In this document: one piece after another, positions 1 to 9,710 of the stretch
How the letters are laid out: each line of letters begins with the position of its first letter
Numbering within the stretch: the first letter of the stretch is position 1
Source: Glacieibacterium frigidum
Lineage (GTDB): Bacteria; Pseudomonadota; Alphaproteobacteria; Sphingomonadales; Sphingomonadaceae
DNA: 64,000 nucleotides
Assembly: GCF_007097155.1 (NCBI RefSeq)
Contig: NZ_VJWA01000001.1
Coordinates: 963,501-1,027,500, forward strand
Direction of reading: 5' to 3'
Position numbers and translations under genes: made by a program
Notes under the pieces: model-generated
The model's database searches: none
What the model was told of the DNA's origin: nothing
The model's input: only the letters and a program-made list of their open reading frames with translations

Positions 1-1
1 C

Positions 2-586
2 ACCGAGATCCGCCGCACCGAATCGGTCAGCGGCAAGGTGTCGGGCGAGCTGATCCAGGGCGGGCTATGGGCGGTGGGCCTGTCGATGCTCGCGGTCGCA
101 CTGTTCACCTGGTTCCGCTTCGAATGGCATTTCGGCGTGTCGACCGTCGTCGCGCTGGTCCACGACATCACCGTGACGATGGGCTTCTTCGCGCTGACGC
201 AGCTGGAGTTCGACCTCAACATCGTCGCAGCGGTGCTGACGATCATCGGCTATTCGCTGAACGACAAGGTCGTCATCGACGACCGCATCCGCGAAAATCT
301 GCGCAAATACCGCAGCATGGACATCGGCCACATCATCGACCTCAGCGTCAACGAGACGCTGCCGCGCACGGTGATGACCTCGGTGACTTTGATCGCGGCA
401 CTGCTCGCGCTGCTGTTCCTGGGTCCAGACGTGATCTTCGGCTTCACCGCGGCGATGGTGCTCGGCATCGTCGTCGGGACATATTCGTCAATCTTCGTGT
501 CGTCGTCGCTGCTCATCTCGCTCGGTGTCAAGTCGCGCGCCGAGGCGCCGATCGAACGCGGCGAGCGCGTGGTGCGCGCGAAGTAG
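2..586 (+). CDS. secF: SecF, protein-export membrane protein (partial, 3' end)
   Basis: C-terminal 194 residues of SecF, the inner-membrane partner of SecD that uses the proton gradient to help complete protein export through SecYEG. The frame is open from the first bases of the window, so the start lies upstream. Five hydrophobic segments remain, and the motif GYSLNDKVVIDDRIREN in the middle is the diagnostic SecF sequence (GYSLND followed by DRIREN). The tail is short and basic, ending in RVVRAK. The GTG start of the next gene comes directly after the TAG stop, which suggests co-transcription. secD is expected just upstream but is outside the window. Confidence 0.95.
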   Translation, partial: TEIRRTESVSGKVSGELIQGGLWAVGLSMLAVALFTWFRFEWHFGVSTVVALVHDITVTMGFFALTQLEFDLNIVAAVLTIIGYSLNDKVVIDDRIRENLRKYRSMDIGHIIDLSVNETLPRTVMTSVTLIAALLALLFLGPDVIFGFTAAMVLGIVVGTYSSIFVSSSLLISLGVKSRAEAPIERGERVVRAK

Positions 587-1276
587 GTGCAGGCGGTCAT
601 CCTGGCGGCGGGGCAGGGCACGCGGCTTCGCGATGCCTCGCCGGTCAAGCCGCTGACACCGGTGGCCGGGCGGCCGCTGATCCTCAACACGCTCGACCGG
701 CTGCGCGCTGGGGGAGCGACGTCAGCGGTGATCGTGTTGGGCTATGCGGGCGAGCAAGTCCGCGCGGTCCTCGAAGCCGCCGACACGCTGCCGCTGACGC
801 TCGTCGACAATCCCGGCTGGGCGGCGCCGAACGGCGTGTCGCTCGCTGCCGCCGCGCCGCACCTCGAGGCGCGCGCACTGTTGTGCATGGCCGACCATCT
901 CGTTGCCCCGGCGCTGTACGCCGCGATGATCGCGCACGACCTGGGGGACGACGCGCTGGCGCTCGGCATCGACCGGCGGCTGGGGCACCCCTGGGTCGAC
1001 GAGGACGACGTGACGCGCGTCGCGACGCGAGCCGCGCGGATCGTCGGCATCGGCAAGCAAATCCCCGTCTACGACGCCTACGATTGCGGGGTCTTCGTCA
1101 TCACCCCGGTGCTTACGGACACGCTGGCCGGCCTCGACAACCCCGGGCTTTCGGACGGCGTCCGGGCGCTGGCGGCGCGCGACCGCGCCGCGACTGTCGA
1201 CATTTCGCAACACGACTGGCTCGACATCGACGACCCGCGTGCGCTGGCGCTGGCGGAGGCGTGGCTGGCGGAGTAG
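587..1276 (+). CDS. NTP-transferase family protein, candidate inositol-phosphate cytidylyltransferase
   Basis: A 229-residue sugar-phosphate-type nucleotidyltransferase. Visible motifs are AAGQGTRL at residues 7-14 (nucleotide loop), K21 in SPVKPL, NGVS at 82-85, MADH at 101-104 (metal Asp) and WLDID at 211-215. The order NG(V)S - M(A/G)DH - DR - IGK - DCGVFV - W(L/M)D(I/V)D resembles, from memory of that family, the cytidylyltransferase half of thermophile IPCT/DIPPS enzymes, which make CDP-inositol from CTP and inositol phosphate. That substrate is inferred; a sugar-1-phosphate or phosphocholine nucleotidyltransferase is the alternative. The start is GTG directly after the secF stop. An inositol-phosphate synthase and a CDP-alcohol transferase lie 46 kb downstream, and CTP synthase is two genes away. 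Confidence 0.72.
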   Translation: MQAVILAAGQGTRLRDASPVKPLTPVAGRPLILNTLDRLRAGGATSAVIVLGYAGEQVRAVLEAADTLPLTLVDNPGWAAPNGVSLAAAAPHLEARALLCMADHLVAPALYAAMIAHDLGDDALALGIDRRLGHPWVDEDDVTRVATRAARIVGIGKQIPVYDAYDCGVFVITPVLTDTLAGLDNPGLSDGVRALAARDRAATVDISQHDWLDIDDPRALALAEAWLAE

Positions 1277-1286
1277 GGCGGCGGGC

Positions 1287-2759
1287 ATGAAGCGCCTCCT
1301 CCTCGCCCTGATGCTCGTCGCCGGTGCCGCCCAGGCGTCGCCTTGGGCCGAAGGCAACGACCGCCAGTTCCGGCAGGATATCGAGATGCTGAAGGCCGCG
1401 CGGATCATCCGCGGCCCGATCAATGCCTGGCCGCTGCCCTGGGCGCAGATCGACAATGGCATCGCGTTCAACGAGGGTGTCGCCCTGCCGCCGCACCTTG
1501 CCGCCGCACTCGCGCGCGTCAAGGCGCACAGCGACATGGCGCAGCGCCGCACCGTCTATGAATTCAAGGCCGCGGGCACCACCGACCCGCAGCTGGTCCG
1601 CGATTTCGGCGGCGGCGCGCGCGAGAATGCCGACGTGTCGGTGCGCGCCAGCCACGATGTCGGGCCGCTGTATCTCAGCTACGGCGTCGGCTATCGCAAC
1701 GGCCAGCGCGGCAAGGACTTCCACCTGGAGCCGACCTATGCCGCGGTGCAGATCGGCAACTGGGCGCTGTACGGCGGTTACGTCGAGGAATGGTTCGGCC
1801 CCGGTCATGACGGCGCGCTGCTGTTCTCCAACTCGGCGCGGCCCTTCCCCAAGGTCGGCATCAAGCGCCTGTCACCTGACCCGATCGGCCTGCCGGTGCT
1901 GAAGTGGCTGGGCCCGATCCGCCTCGACGTCTTCGCCGGCGTGCTGACCGAGAAGCGCGACTTCGACAACACCGGCATCATCGGTATCCGCGTCGCCTTC
2001 GAACCCGTCCACGGGCTGGAGATCGGCCTCAACCGTGCGCTCCAGCTGTGCGGGCGGGGGCGACCGTGCGGCGCCAAGACGATCGGCAAGGCGCTGATCG
2101 GCTTCGGCAACGCCGACAACACCGGGACGCCCAGCGAGCCGGGTAACCAGCTGGCCGGGTTCGACATCAGCTTCACGCGCAACATCGGCAACGTCACCAC
2201 GCAGATCTACGCGGAGGCCGAGGCCGAGGACGAGGACAATGTCATCATCGAACAGTTCGCGCGGCTGGCGGGTATCGCGCTGAGCGGCCCGTTGGGCAAG
2301 AAGGGCGCGAGCTGGAATGCCAATGTCGAGGTCACCGACACACTGGGATCGCAGCTGTTCGGCGGGCGGAAGTACCCAGGCTCGGTCTACAACAACTTCA
2401 TCTACGTCGACGGCTTTACCTACAAGCGCGAGCCCATCGGCTATTCGCTCGACGGCGACACGCGGACGATCGCCGTGTCGGGGGCGGTCAACGATACGCG
2501 CAACCGGCGCTGGTACGCATCGCTTCGCGACATCGACCTGTACCGCAGCAATCTGGGCGGCATTCCGCCCGGCAACCAGCCGCGCAACCGCCTGACGCGC
2601 AACCGCGAGACGATCCAAGTCGCGACCGCGGGCGTCGAATGGCCATCGCAGTTCGGCGACGTCCGGGTCGAGGGGCGGCTGCAGAACGACGGCCCCGATA
2701 CGCCGGGCACCTCGAAGCTGACGCCGGCGATCGAGATCGCCTTCCGCTCGCGCTTTTAG
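1287..2759 (+). CDS. Wzi-family capsule/outer-membrane beta-barrel protein
   Basis: 490 residues with a clear signal peptide (MKRLLLALMLVAGAAQA, cleavage near residue 17). The hallmark of the Wzi family, WFGPGHDGALLFSN followed by ARPFP, lies near residue 170. The rest alternates short amphipathic strands and ends in FRSRF, with the terminal Phe typical of outer-membrane barrels. Wzi proteins help attach or assemble surface polysaccharide at the outer membrane. I chose the ATG at 1287, directly before the signal sequence, over longer in-frame starts. It begins 10 bases after the preceding gene and is probably co-transcribed with it. No capsule synthesis genes are nearby, so the polysaccharide served is unknown. 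Confidence 0.85.
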   Translation: MKRLLLALMLVAGAAQASPWAEGNDRQFRQDIEMLKAARIIRGPINAWPLPWAQIDNGIAFNEGVALPPHLAAALARVKAHSDMAQRRTVYEFKAAGTTDPQLVRDFGGGARENADVSVRASHDVGPLYLSYGVGYRNGQRGKDFHLEPTYAAVQIGNWALYGGYVEEWFGPGHDGALLFSNSARPFPKVGIKRLSPDPIGLPVLKWLGPIRLDVFAGVLTEKRDFDNTGIIGIRVAFEPVHGLEIGLNRALQLCGRGRPCGAKTIGKALIGFGNADNTGTPSEPGNQLAGFDISFTRNIGNVTTQIYAEAEAEDEDNVIIEQFARLAGIALSGPLGKKGASWNANVEVTDTLGSQLFGGRKYPGSVYNNFIYVDGFTYKREPIGYSLDGDTRTIAVSGAVNDTRNRRWYASLRDIDLYRSNLGGIPPGNQPRNRLTRNRETIQVATAGVEWPSQFGDVRVEGRLQNDGPDTPGTSKLTPAIEIAFRSRF

Positions 2760-2829
2760 GCGTTGTCCACAGCCGATCGAGGGGGCTGCCCTAGCCATTC
2801 CGCCCCCCCTCGGCTAAGCCGTTTCTCCC

Positions 2830-4458
2830 ATGACCCGGTTCATTTTCATCACCGGCGGCGTGGTTTCGTCGCTCGGCAAGGGCCTCATGGCAGCGGCGCT
2901 CAGCGCACTGCTTCAGGCGCGCGGCTACTCGGTCCGCATCCGCAAGTTCGACCCCTATTTGAACGTCGATCCCGGCACGATGTCGCCTTACCAGCACGGC
3001 GAAGTCTACGTGACCGACGACGGCGCCGAAACCGACCTCGACCTCGGCCATTACGAGCGCTTCTCGGGCGTCGCGTCACGCCAGTCGGACAACGTCACGA
3101 GCGGCCGCGTCTATCAGGACATCATCGCGCAGGAACGCCGCGGCGATTTCCTCGGTGCGACGGTGCAGGTCATCCCGCACGTCACCGACGCGATAAAGGC
3201 GTTCGCGGTCGCCGACACCGACGACCTCGACTTCGTGCTGTGCGAGATCGGCGGCACCGTCGGCGACATCGAATCGCTGCCATTTCTCGAGGCGATCCGG
3301 CAGCTTTCGGCTGATGTCGGCCGCGCCAACGCCGTCTACATTCACTGCACGCTCGTGCCGTACCTGGCGGCCGCGGGCGAGCTCAAGACCAAGCCGACGC
3401 AGCATTCGGTGGCCGAACTGCGCGGCATCGGCATCCAGCCGCACGTGCTGGTCTGCCGCTCCGAACACCCGCTGCCGGCCAGCGACCGCGCCAAGATCGC
3501 GCTGTTCTGCAACGTCGCGCCCGAGGCGGTGATCTCCGCGCTCGACGCCGAGAGCATCTACGGGGTGCCGCTGCAATACCATGCGCAGGGCCTCGACGTT
3601 GAGGTGCTGAAGGCGTTCGGCCTGCCGCACGACGCGGAGCCCGACCTGTCGCGCTGGGACGACATCATGGAGCGGCTGACCCAGCCCGAGGGCGAGGTGA
3701 CGATCGGCGTCGTCGGCAAGTATACCGGCATGAAGGACGCCTATAAGTCGCTGACCGAGGCGCTTGTCCACGGCGGCATCGCCAACCGCGTCAAGGTCCA
3801 CATGAAGTGGATCGACGCCGAGACCTTCGAGCGCGACGATGTCGCGTCGATCCTCGAGCCGATGCACGGCATCCTCGTCCCCGGCGGCTTCGGCGAGCGC
3901 GGCAGCCCCGGCAAGATCGCGAGTGTCCGCTTTGCGCGCGAACGCCAGGTGCCGTTCTTCGGCATCTGCTTCGGCATGCAGATGGCGTGCATCGAGGCGG
4001 CGCGGAACCAGGCCGGGGTCGAGGCGGCGTCGTCGACCGAATTCGGCCCGACCGAGGAACCCGTCGTCGGCCTGATCACCGAATGGATGAGCGCCGCGGG
4101 TCGCCAGACGCGCGCCGCCGGCGGCGATCTGGGCGGCACGATGCGGCTGGGCGCCTACCCGGCGCAGCTGACCGGCAACAGCGTCGCGGCGTCGGTCTAT
4201 GGCGGCACCACGATAAGCGAGCGCCACCGCCACCGCTACGAGGTCAACGTCAACTACCGCGAGCGGCTGGAGGCGAACGGCCTGATTTTCTCCGGCATGT
4301 CCCCCGACGGCCTGCTGCCCGAGATCGTCGAGCGCCCCGACCACCCCTGGTTCGTCGGCGTCCAGTTCCACCCGGAGCTCAAATCCAAACCCTTCGACCC
4401 CCACCCGCTGTTCGCCAGCTTCATCGCCGCGGCGGTCAAGCAAAGCCGCCTCGTGTGA
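2830..4458 (+). CDS. pyrG: CTP synthase
   Basis: 542 residues, the usual length for this cytosolic enzyme that converts UTP, ATP and glutamine to CTP. The N-terminal synthetase domain begins [16 protein letters not shown] with its nucleotide loop. The C-terminal class I glutamine amidotransferase domain has the nucleophile in GICFGMQ (Cys380) and the His-Glu pair in VQFHPE (His514, Glu516). All expected catalytic motifs are intact. The TGA stop overlaps the GTG start of the next gene as GTGA, implying translational coupling. The 70 bases upstream show no strong Shine-Dalgarno; the ATG was chosen because [10 protein letters not shown] is the family's normal N-terminus. Confidence 0.98.
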   Translation: MTRFIFITGGVVSSLGKGLMAAALSALLQARGYSVRIRKFDPYLNVDPGTMSPYQHGEVYVTDDGAETDLDLGHYERFSGVASRQSDNVTSGRVYQDIIAQERRGDFLGATVQVIPHVTDAIKAFAVADTDDLDFVLCEIGGTVGDIESLPFLEAIRQLSADVGRANAVYIHCTLVPYLAAAGELKTKPTQHSVAELRGIGIQPHVLVCRSEHPLPASDRAKIALFCNVAPEAVISALDAESIYGVPLQYHAQGLDVEVLKAFGLPHDAEPDLSRWDDIMERLTQPEGEVTIGVVGKYTGMKDAYKSLTEALVHGGIANRVKVHMKWIDAETFERDDVASILEPMHGILVPGGFGERGSPGKIASVRFARERQVPFFGICFGMQMACIEAARNQAGVEAASSTEFGPTEEPVVGLITEWMSAAGRQTRAAGGDLGGTMRLGAYPAQLTGNSVAASVYGGTTISERHRHRYEVNVNYRERLEANGLIFSGMSPDGLLPEIVERPDHPWFVGVQFHPELKSKPFDPHPLFASFIAAAVKQSRLV

Positions 4459-6185
4459 GTGACGAGGCCCGCGACTGGCCGCTACGTGCGGCGTCGCTCG
4501 CCTTGGCGGGGGCGGGCGTCGGCCTCGCGGTGCATTTCCTGGTCACCGGCGACGGGCCTTCGCAGCCGGTCACTGAGGCATGGCGGCTGGCGCTCGCGGC
4601 GCTACTGACCACCGCCGGGCTCGCGGTCGCGTTTGTCCTTGAGCGCCAGGGTCACCGGCTGACCGCGAGTTTCGCAGGCGCCGCCGGGCTCATCGTCGGG
4701 TCGGTGGTGTACTGGAATGGCCCGTCTTCCGGCTGGGATGCCGGCGAAGGCTGGCGGCTGACCTGCGCGCTGCTGACGGTCGCGATCGCGGCGCCGCTGT
4801 TCCAGGCATGGCGCGATGCCGGTGCTGCACGCACCATTCCCTATGTCGCGGCGCACGACCGCGCGTGGACCAACGTCGTGCTGTGGTTCGCGGCGATGGT
4901 CTTCACCGGTATCACGTGGCTGCTCGCGATGCTGCTCGGCGAGCTGTTCGCGCTGATCGGCGTGCGCTTCATCGAGGAATTGCTGCGCAAGGACTGGTTC
5001 GCCGCAGTCCTGACCGGTGGAGCGTTCGGCGGCGCGATCGGGCTGCTGCGCGACCGCGAGCGCGTGCTGGGCACCCTGCAGCGCGTCGTCACGACGGTGC
5101 TGTCGGTGCTCGCGCCCGCGCTCGCGGTCGGACTGCTCGCGTTCCTGATCGCGCTGCCATTCACCGGCCTGTCGCCATTATGGGCGGCGACGCGGTCGAC
5201 CACCCCGATCCTGATCGGCTGCGTCATCGGCGCGTTGATCCTGGCGAACGCCGTGCTCGGCGATCGGCCGGAGCACGAGGCGCGGCGCGGCGTCCTGCGC
5301 TGGAGCGCGATGGGGCTGGGGCTGGCTCTGCTGCCGCTGGGGGTCATCGCTGCGATATCAACGGGCCTGCGCATCGCCCAGTACGGTCTGACGCCCGAGC
5401 GTCTTTGGGCGGTCGTCTTCACCGGCATCGCGTGCGCCTACTGCCTCGCCTATCTCGTCGCGCTGGTCCGTGCGCGGGGCGGGTGGGGCGAGCCGGTGCG
5501 CGCGGCGAACCTCCGCCTCGGCCTCGCCTTGTGCGTGCTGGCCTTCATCCTCTCGACGCCACTGCTCAGCTTCAACCAGATCTCGACGCGTGATCAATTG
5601 GCGCGGCTGGCGGACGGGCGGACCCCGCCTGCCAAGTTTGACTGGGCGGCGCTCCGCTTCGATTTCGGTGAGGCCGGCAAGGCGGCCGTGGCGCGACTGG
5701 CACGCGAGGGCAGCACGTCGGCAATCCGCATCGCGGCGTCGGAGACCCTCAAGTCGGACAATCGCTACGCGGCGCGCGAAGACGCCGAAGCACGCGAGCG
5801 CGCCGATACGCTCGATGCGCGCATCCGTATTCTGCCGAAATCGGTGCCGCTGCCCGCTTGGCTGCGCACCAGCATCGCGCGCAAAAGCGGCTGCGAACTG
5901 AAACGGCCGTGCGGTGTGCTGTTCACCTCCGGCGCGACCGAGGCATTCATTGTCTCGTCAGACCAATGGGGCGAGGAGGTGCAGCGCGTCGACCCAAGTT
6001 CGAACGACAAGTCGACGCCGATCCCGAAAATAACTGAGGACACAATCAAAAAGCGGCGTGCCGACGAAGCCAGGCGGCAGGCCGTCTTGCGGGCCGCGAT
6101 CGAACGCGGCGACGTCGAGGTCCGCACCGTTCAGCGGCGGCAGGTTTTCATCAACGGCGAACCGGTCGGCTCTACATTCGAGTAA
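4455..6185 (+). CDS. DUF4153 multi-pass membrane protein
   Basis: 576 residues starting at a GTG that overlaps the pyrG stop (GTGA). The first ~370 residues hold about a dozen hydrophobic helices; the last ~200 form a soluble region with little hydrophobicity and many charged residues. Length, topology and the run of helices followed by a C-terminal domain fit the DUF4153 family, whose function is not established. Nothing catalytic is recognisable. Frame assignment is supported by the helix pattern; longer in-frame starts would lie inside pyrG. Confidence 0.7.
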   Translation: MSDEARDWPLRAASLALAGAGVGLAVHFLVTGDGPSQPVTEAWRLALAALLTTAGLAVAFVLERQGHRLTASFAGAAGLIVGSVVYWNGPSSGWDAGEGWRLTCALLTVAIAAPLFQAWRDAGAARTIPYVAAHDRAWTNVVLWFAAMVFTGITWLLAMLLGELFALIGVRFIEELLRKDWFAAVLTGGAFGGAIGLLRDRERVLGTLQRVVTTVLSVLAPALAVGLLAFLIALPFTGLSPLWAATRSTTPILIGCVIGALILANAVLGDRPEHEARRGVLRWSAMGLGLALLPLGVIAAISTGLRIAQYGLTPERLWAVVFTGIACAYCLAYLVALVRARGGWGEPVRAANLRLGLALCVLAFILSTPLLSFNQISTRDQLARLADGRTPPAKFDWAALRFDFGEAGKAAVARLAREGSTSAIRIAASETLKSDNRYAAREDAEARERADTLDARIRILPKSVPLPAWLRTSIARKSGCELKRPCGVLFTSGATEAFIVSSDQWGEEVQRVDPSSNDKSTPIPKITEDTIKKRRADEARRQAVLRAAIERGDVEVRTVQRRQVFINGEPVGSTFE

Positions 6186-6213
6186 CTGCGCCGGGCCGAG
6201 GCCTGACCCGGCC

Positions 6214-6816
6214 TCAGGCGTAGCGCGCCGTCGCCCGCGCCTGCCAGTCCGCCAGCGCCGGCGTGTCGCCCGGCAGCGCGAGCCCGATCCAGTCCGCAAA
6301 GTCGAGCGTCGTCAGCAGCACAATGTCGGCGATCGTGTAGCGGTTGCCGGCCAGCCACGTGCGGCCGGTCAGCTGCGTGTCGAACCAGCGCATCGCGTCG
6401 AGTGCGCGGACACGGGCGGCGTCGGCGGTGGCGGGGATCTGGGTGAGCAGCTTTGCAGTCATCGGGTGGCCGTGCTGCCACACCGTCGCGACGGGGACGC
6501 CGAGCGTGGACTCGACGCGGCGGACCCACATGTCGGTTTCGGCGCGCTGCCACGCATCCTGCCCGAACAGCGGCGGTTCGGGGTGGAGCTCGTCGAGGTA
6601 GCGGCAGATCGCCACCGTCTCGGCCAGCACTCGCCCGTCGTCCAGTTCGAGGAAGGGCACTTGGCCGCGCGGGTTGCGCGCTAGCGCCTCGACCGCCTTG
6701 TGCTCGCCGGCGAACAGCGACAGCTCGATCGCGGGCAGGTCGAGGCCCTTCTCCTGCAGGAACAGCCGGATGCGGCGCGGATTGGGGGCGGGGTCGGCGG
6801 CGGTATAGAGGTGCAT
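6214..6816 (-). CDS. Glutathione S-transferase family protein
   Basis: 200 residues. The N-terminal thioredoxin-like domain has NPRRIRLFLQEKG, the cis-Pro motif GQVPFLEL and the glutathione-contact ETVAICRYLDE. The C-terminal all-helical domain contains WLAGNRYTIADI, the usual GST N-capping/helix motif. Predicted to be a cytosolic glutathione-dependent transferase or reductase; substrate unknown. The gene is convergent with the DUF4153 gene (28 bases between stops). A minus-strand hairpin terminator sits 35 bases upstream of its start, so its promoter must lie between that terminator and the ATG, or read-through must occur. Confidence 0.88.
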   Translation of the reverse strand: MHLYTAADPAPNPRRIRLFLQEKGLDLPAIELSLFAGEHKAVEALARNPRGQVPFLELDDGRVLAETVAICRYLDELHPEPPLFGQDAWQRAETDMWVRRVESTLGVPVATVWQHGHPMTAKLLTQIPATADAARVRALDAMRWFDTQLTGRTWLAGNRYTIADIVLLTTLDFADWIGLALPGDTPALADWQARATARYA

Positions 6817-6841
6817 CCGCAGATGCTAGCGCGCTTCCCGC

Positions 6842-6875
6842 ACAAACGAAAACGCCCGGGGTAAACCCGGGCGTT
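6842..6875 (-). terminator. Intrinsic terminator, minus strand
   Basis: Ten-base perfect inverted repeat AACGCCCGGG / CCCGGGCGTT with a 5-base loop (6851-6860 and 6866-6875). On the minus strand the stem is followed by TTTTCGTTT, a usable U-tract. On the plus strand there is no U-tract. It therefore ends a minus-strand transcript coming from 6.88-7.1 kb, where no protein gene is evident. Confidence 0.7.
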
Positions 6876-7105
6876 AACGGTGACGAGACCGAACTTCGAA
6901 GTCCAGCGTCGGGAGCCCCCTCCGGGCTGCTGGACCAGCGACTTGCGGCCTTGTGGCCGTCTTCCCTGAACCCTGGCCGTTGGGCCGCGAATTCGATGTT
7001 GCGAGTATTTGACCCGGGGCCCGCTGTCATCGGCGAACGACTCGCAATAACGCGACAACTGATCTGTGTTGTCCGGCGGCAACACCCCCATTCGATGGGG
7101 TGATT
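6842..7105 (-). ncRNA. Candidate structured small RNA between GST and proS
   Basis: The 339-base gap 6817-7155 holds no convincing protein gene but is packed with perfect inverted repeats. Read on the minus strand they are CCCCAT/ATGGGG (around 7090), GACAAC/GTTGTC, a long-range pair TTGCGAG/CTCGCAA, GGCC/GGCC, CGGCC/GGCCG, a nested pair GTCCAGC/GCTGGAC around AGCCC/GGGCT, then ACTTCGAAGT, and finally a terminator hairpin at 6851-6875. A terminator pointing into a divergent promoter region implies a short minus-strand transcript. I compared it by eye with 6S, tmRNA, RNase P and SRP RNA and recognised none of their signature motifs. Boundaries are approximate and a promoter was not identified. 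Confidence 0.45.
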
Positions 7106-7155
7106 GCCCGTACCCCTCCGCGTGCTACACGTCCGCGCCTTTCCACGGAGACCCC

Positions 7156-8466
7156 ATGCGCCTGTCGCGATACTTCCTGCCCGTCCTCAAGGAGACGCCG
7201 GGCGATGCGGTGGTGGTCAGCCACCAGCTGATGCTGCGCGCCGGGATGATCCGCCAGACTGCGGCGGGCATCTATGCTTGGCTGCCGCTCGGCCTGCGCG
7301 TGCTCAAGAAGATCGAGGCGATTGTCCGCGAGGAGCAGGACCGCGCCGGCGCGATCGAGGTGCTGATGCCGACGATCCAGTCGGCCGAGCTGTGGAAGAA
7401 CAGCGGACGCTACGACGCCTACGGCCCCGAGATGCTGCGCATCAAGGATCGTCACGACCGCGAGATGCTGTTCTCGCCGACCGCCGAGGAGCTGTTCACG
7501 ACGATCTTCGCCAATGGTGCGCGCTCGTATCGCGATCTGCCCAAGAACATCTACCAGATCCAGTGGAAGTTCCGCGACGAGGTCCGCCCGCGCTTCGGCG
7601 TGCTGCGCGGTCGCGAGTTCCTGATGAAGGACGCGTACAGCTTCGACCTCGACTTCGACGCGGCGCGGCACAGCTACAACCGCATGTTCGTCGCCTATCT
7701 GCGTACCTTCCAGCGCATGGGGCTGCACGCGATTCCGATGCGCGCCGATACCGGCCCGATCGGCGGCGACCTGAGCCACGAGTTCATCGTCCTCGCCCCG
7801 ACCGGCGAGAGCGACGTCTTCTACCACCGCAACTGGGAGAGTGCACGCGACCTGACGGTCGACGCCGACGACGCGCACGCCCTGGCGGGCTTCGTCGACG
7901 GGCTCAACGCCGATTATGCCGCGACCGACGAGAAGCGCGACGAGGCTGCCGAGGCCGCCGCAGGCGACGCCATCCTGCAGTCGAAGGGCATCGAGGTCGG
8001 CCAGGTCTTCTACTTCGGCGACAAGTACACCAAGGCGATGGGCGTCACGGTCCAGGGCGCCGACGGCCAGGCGGTGACGCCGCTGATGGGCAGCTACGGC
8101 ATCGGCGTCTCGCGGCTCATCGGGGCGATCATCGAGGCGAGCCACGACAAGGACGGTATCGTCTGGCCCGAAGCGGTGGCGCCTTACAAGGTCGCGCTGA
8201 TCAACCTGCGCGCCGATGACACCGCTTGCCGCGAGGCGGCGGACGCATTGTACGGACAACTCGAGGCGGCCGGCGTCGAGGTGCTGTACGATGACCGCGA
8301 CGAGCGCGGCGGCACCAAGTTCGCCACCGCCGACCTGATCGGCGTGCCGTGGCAGCTGATCGTCGGGCCCAAGGGCGTCGCGGCGGGCACGGTCGAGCTC
8401 AAGCGTCGTGGGGGCGACCGCGAGGATGTGAGCGTCGACGCGGCGATGGCCCGCTTGACCGGATGA
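7156..8466 (+). CDS. proS: Prolyl-tRNA synthetase (short alphaproteobacterial type)
   Basis: 436 residues, class II aminoacyl-tRNA synthetase that charges tRNA-Pro. Class II motif 2 is visible as [17 protein letters not shown] followed by LMKDAYSF; motif 3 is around [11 protein letters not shown]. The C-terminal third is the anticodon-binding domain ([11 protein letters not shown] onward). The large editing insertion found in the long bacterial form is absent, which explains the length and is typical of alphaproteobacteria. A Shine-Dalgarno-like GGAG lies 6 bases before the ATG. The stop overlaps the next ATG (ATGA), so proS, lolC and lolD form an operon. Confidence 0.97.
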   Translation: MRLSRYFLPVLKETPGDAVVVSHQLMLRAGMIRQTAAGIYAWLPLGLRVLKKIEAIVREEQDRAGAIEVLMPTIQSAELWKNSGRYDAYGPEMLRIKDRHDREMLFSPTAEELFTTIFANGARSYRDLPKNIYQIQWKFRDEVRPRFGVLRGREFLMKDAYSFDLDFDAARHSYNRMFVAYLRTFQRMGLHAIPMRADTGPIGGDLSHEFIVLAPTGESDVFYHRNWESARDLTVDADDAHALAGFVDGLNADYAATDEKRDEAAEAAAGDAILQSKGIEVGQVFYFGDKYTKAMGVTVQGADGQAVTPLMGSYGIGVSRLIGAIIEASHDKDGIVWPEAVAPYKVALINLRADDTACREAADALYGQLEAAGVEVLYDDRDERGGTKFATADLIGVPWQLIVGPKGVAAGTVELKRRGGDREDVSVDAAMARLTG

Positions 8467-9710
8467 TCACCTCCTACGAACGCATGATCGCGCGGCGCTA
8501 CCTGCTGCCCGGGCGCGGCGAGGGGTTCATATTCCTCGTCGCGACGATCGCGACGGGGGCGGTGGCGCTCGGCGTCGCGGCGCTGGTCATCGTCATGTCG
8601 GTGATGAACGGATTCCGCGCCGAGCTGTTCGACCGCATCCTCGGCCTCAACGGCCACGCGGTGATCCAGGGTTATGGCGGCAAGCTGGAGGCGTGGGAGC
8701 CGATCTCGGCGCGGGTCCGCCAGCTGCCGGGCGTCACCAAGGCGACGCCGCTGATCGAGCAGCCGCTGATGGCGAGCTTCAACAACCGCGTCGAGGGCGT
8801 GCTGGTGCGCGGCATGACGATGGACGACATCCTCGGCACCAAGGTGATGACCGAGAACGTCAAGGCGGGCAGTCTGCGCGACCTGAAGCCCGGCGGTAAC
8901 ACCGTGGCGATCGGCGCGCGGCTTGCGGAGGCGCTCGGCGCGCGGGTCGGCGACACGATGAGCCTGATCAGCCCCCAGGGCGAGGTGACGCCGTTCGGCA
9001 GCGTGCCGCGCATCATCAGCTACCGCATCGTGTCGATCTTCGAGGTCGGCATCTACGATTACGACAAGGCCTTCGTCGTCATGCCGATGGCCGACGCGCA
9101 GACCCTCCTGTCGCTGGGCAACGCGGTCGGGATGGTCGAGGTGGTGACGACCGACCCCGACAAGGTCGGCGAGATCCTGGGGCCGTTCGCCGATACGGTG
9201 CGGCCGGTGGCGGTGATCAACGACTGGCGTAGCACCAACTCGTCGCTGTTCGAGGCGCTGGTCGTCGAGCGCACGGTGATGTTCTGGCTGCTCGCGATCG
9301 TCATCCTGGTCGCGGCATTCAACATCCTGTCGTCGCTGGTCATGCTGGTGCGCGCCAAGACGCGCGACATCGCGATCCTGCGTACGATGGGGGCGACGCG
9401 GGGTGCGACGATGCGTATCTTCATCTTCGTCGGCACGGTGATCGGCGCCGCCGGTATCGGCGCGGGCGTCATCGTCGGCTTCGTCGTGCTCAACTTCCGC
9501 GAGGCGATCACCGGCGGCATCGCGCGGCTGACCGGCGCGCAGCTGTGGGACCCCTCGGTGCGCTATTTGACCGAGCTGCCGTCGAAGACCGACCCGGTCG
9601 AGGTCGTCGGCATCATCCTGCTGGCGCTGCTGCTGTCGTTCCTCGCGACGCTCTACCCGGCATGGAAGGCGTCGAGCACCGATCCGGTCGAGGTGCTGCG
9701 CTATGAGTGA
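8463..9710 (+). CDS. lolC: LolC/LolE-type lipoprotein-releasing permease
   Basis: 415 residues. Inner-membrane subunit of the LolCDE ABC transporter that extracts mature lipoproteins and hands them to LolA. One N-terminal helix (about residues 20-45) is followed by a ~230-residue periplasmic domain and three C-terminal helices forming the FtsX-like permease domain, with the characteristic [19 protein letters not shown] just after the second helix. The gene ends inside lolD by 8 bases. Only one permease gene is present, as in alphaproteobacteria where LolC/E may work as a homodimer (LolF-like); whether this one does is inferred. Confidence 0.93.
   Translation: MITSYERMIARRYLLPGRGEGFIFLVATIATGAVALGVAALVIVMSVMNGFRAELFDRILGLNGHAVIQGYGGKLEAWEPISARVRQLPGVTKATPLIEQPLMASFNNRVEGVLVRGMTMDDILGTKVMTENVKAGSLRDLKPGGNTVAIGARLAEALGARVGDTMSLISPQGEVTPFGSVPRIISYRIVSIFEVGIYDYDKAFVVMPMADAQTLLSLGNAVGMVEVVTTDPDKVGEILGPFADTVRPVAVINDWRSTNSSLFEALVVERTVMFWLLAIVILVAAFNILSSLVMLVRAKTRDIAILRTMGATRGATMRIFIFVGTVIGAAGIGAGVIVGFVVLNFREAITGGIARLTGAQLWDPSVRYLTELPSKTDPVEVVGIILLALLLSFLATLYPAWKASSTDPVEVLRYE

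Noticed and set aside
3076-4443. 455-residue minus-strand frame opposite pyrG
   Set aside because: pyrG is complete with all catalytic motifs; the antisense frame has only Arg/Asp/Val/Ala-rich sequence.
4455-4458. Possible readthrough fusion of pyrG and the DUF4153 gene
   Set aside because: The two are in different frames and joined by an ordinary GTGA start-stop overlap; no sign of a frameshift.
6681-7091. Minus-strand frame of 136 residues across the GST-proS gap
   Set aside because: Passes straight through the terminator hairpin and into the GST gene in another frame; no homology recognised. The stretch is better explained as structured RNA.
6842-7105. Idea that the structured stretch is 6S RNA, tmRNA or RNase P RNA
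   Set aside because: No 6S-type central bubble, no tRNA-like TTCGA T-loop with CCA or tag-coding frame, and no RNase P GAGGAAAGTC core were seen; genomic context also differs.
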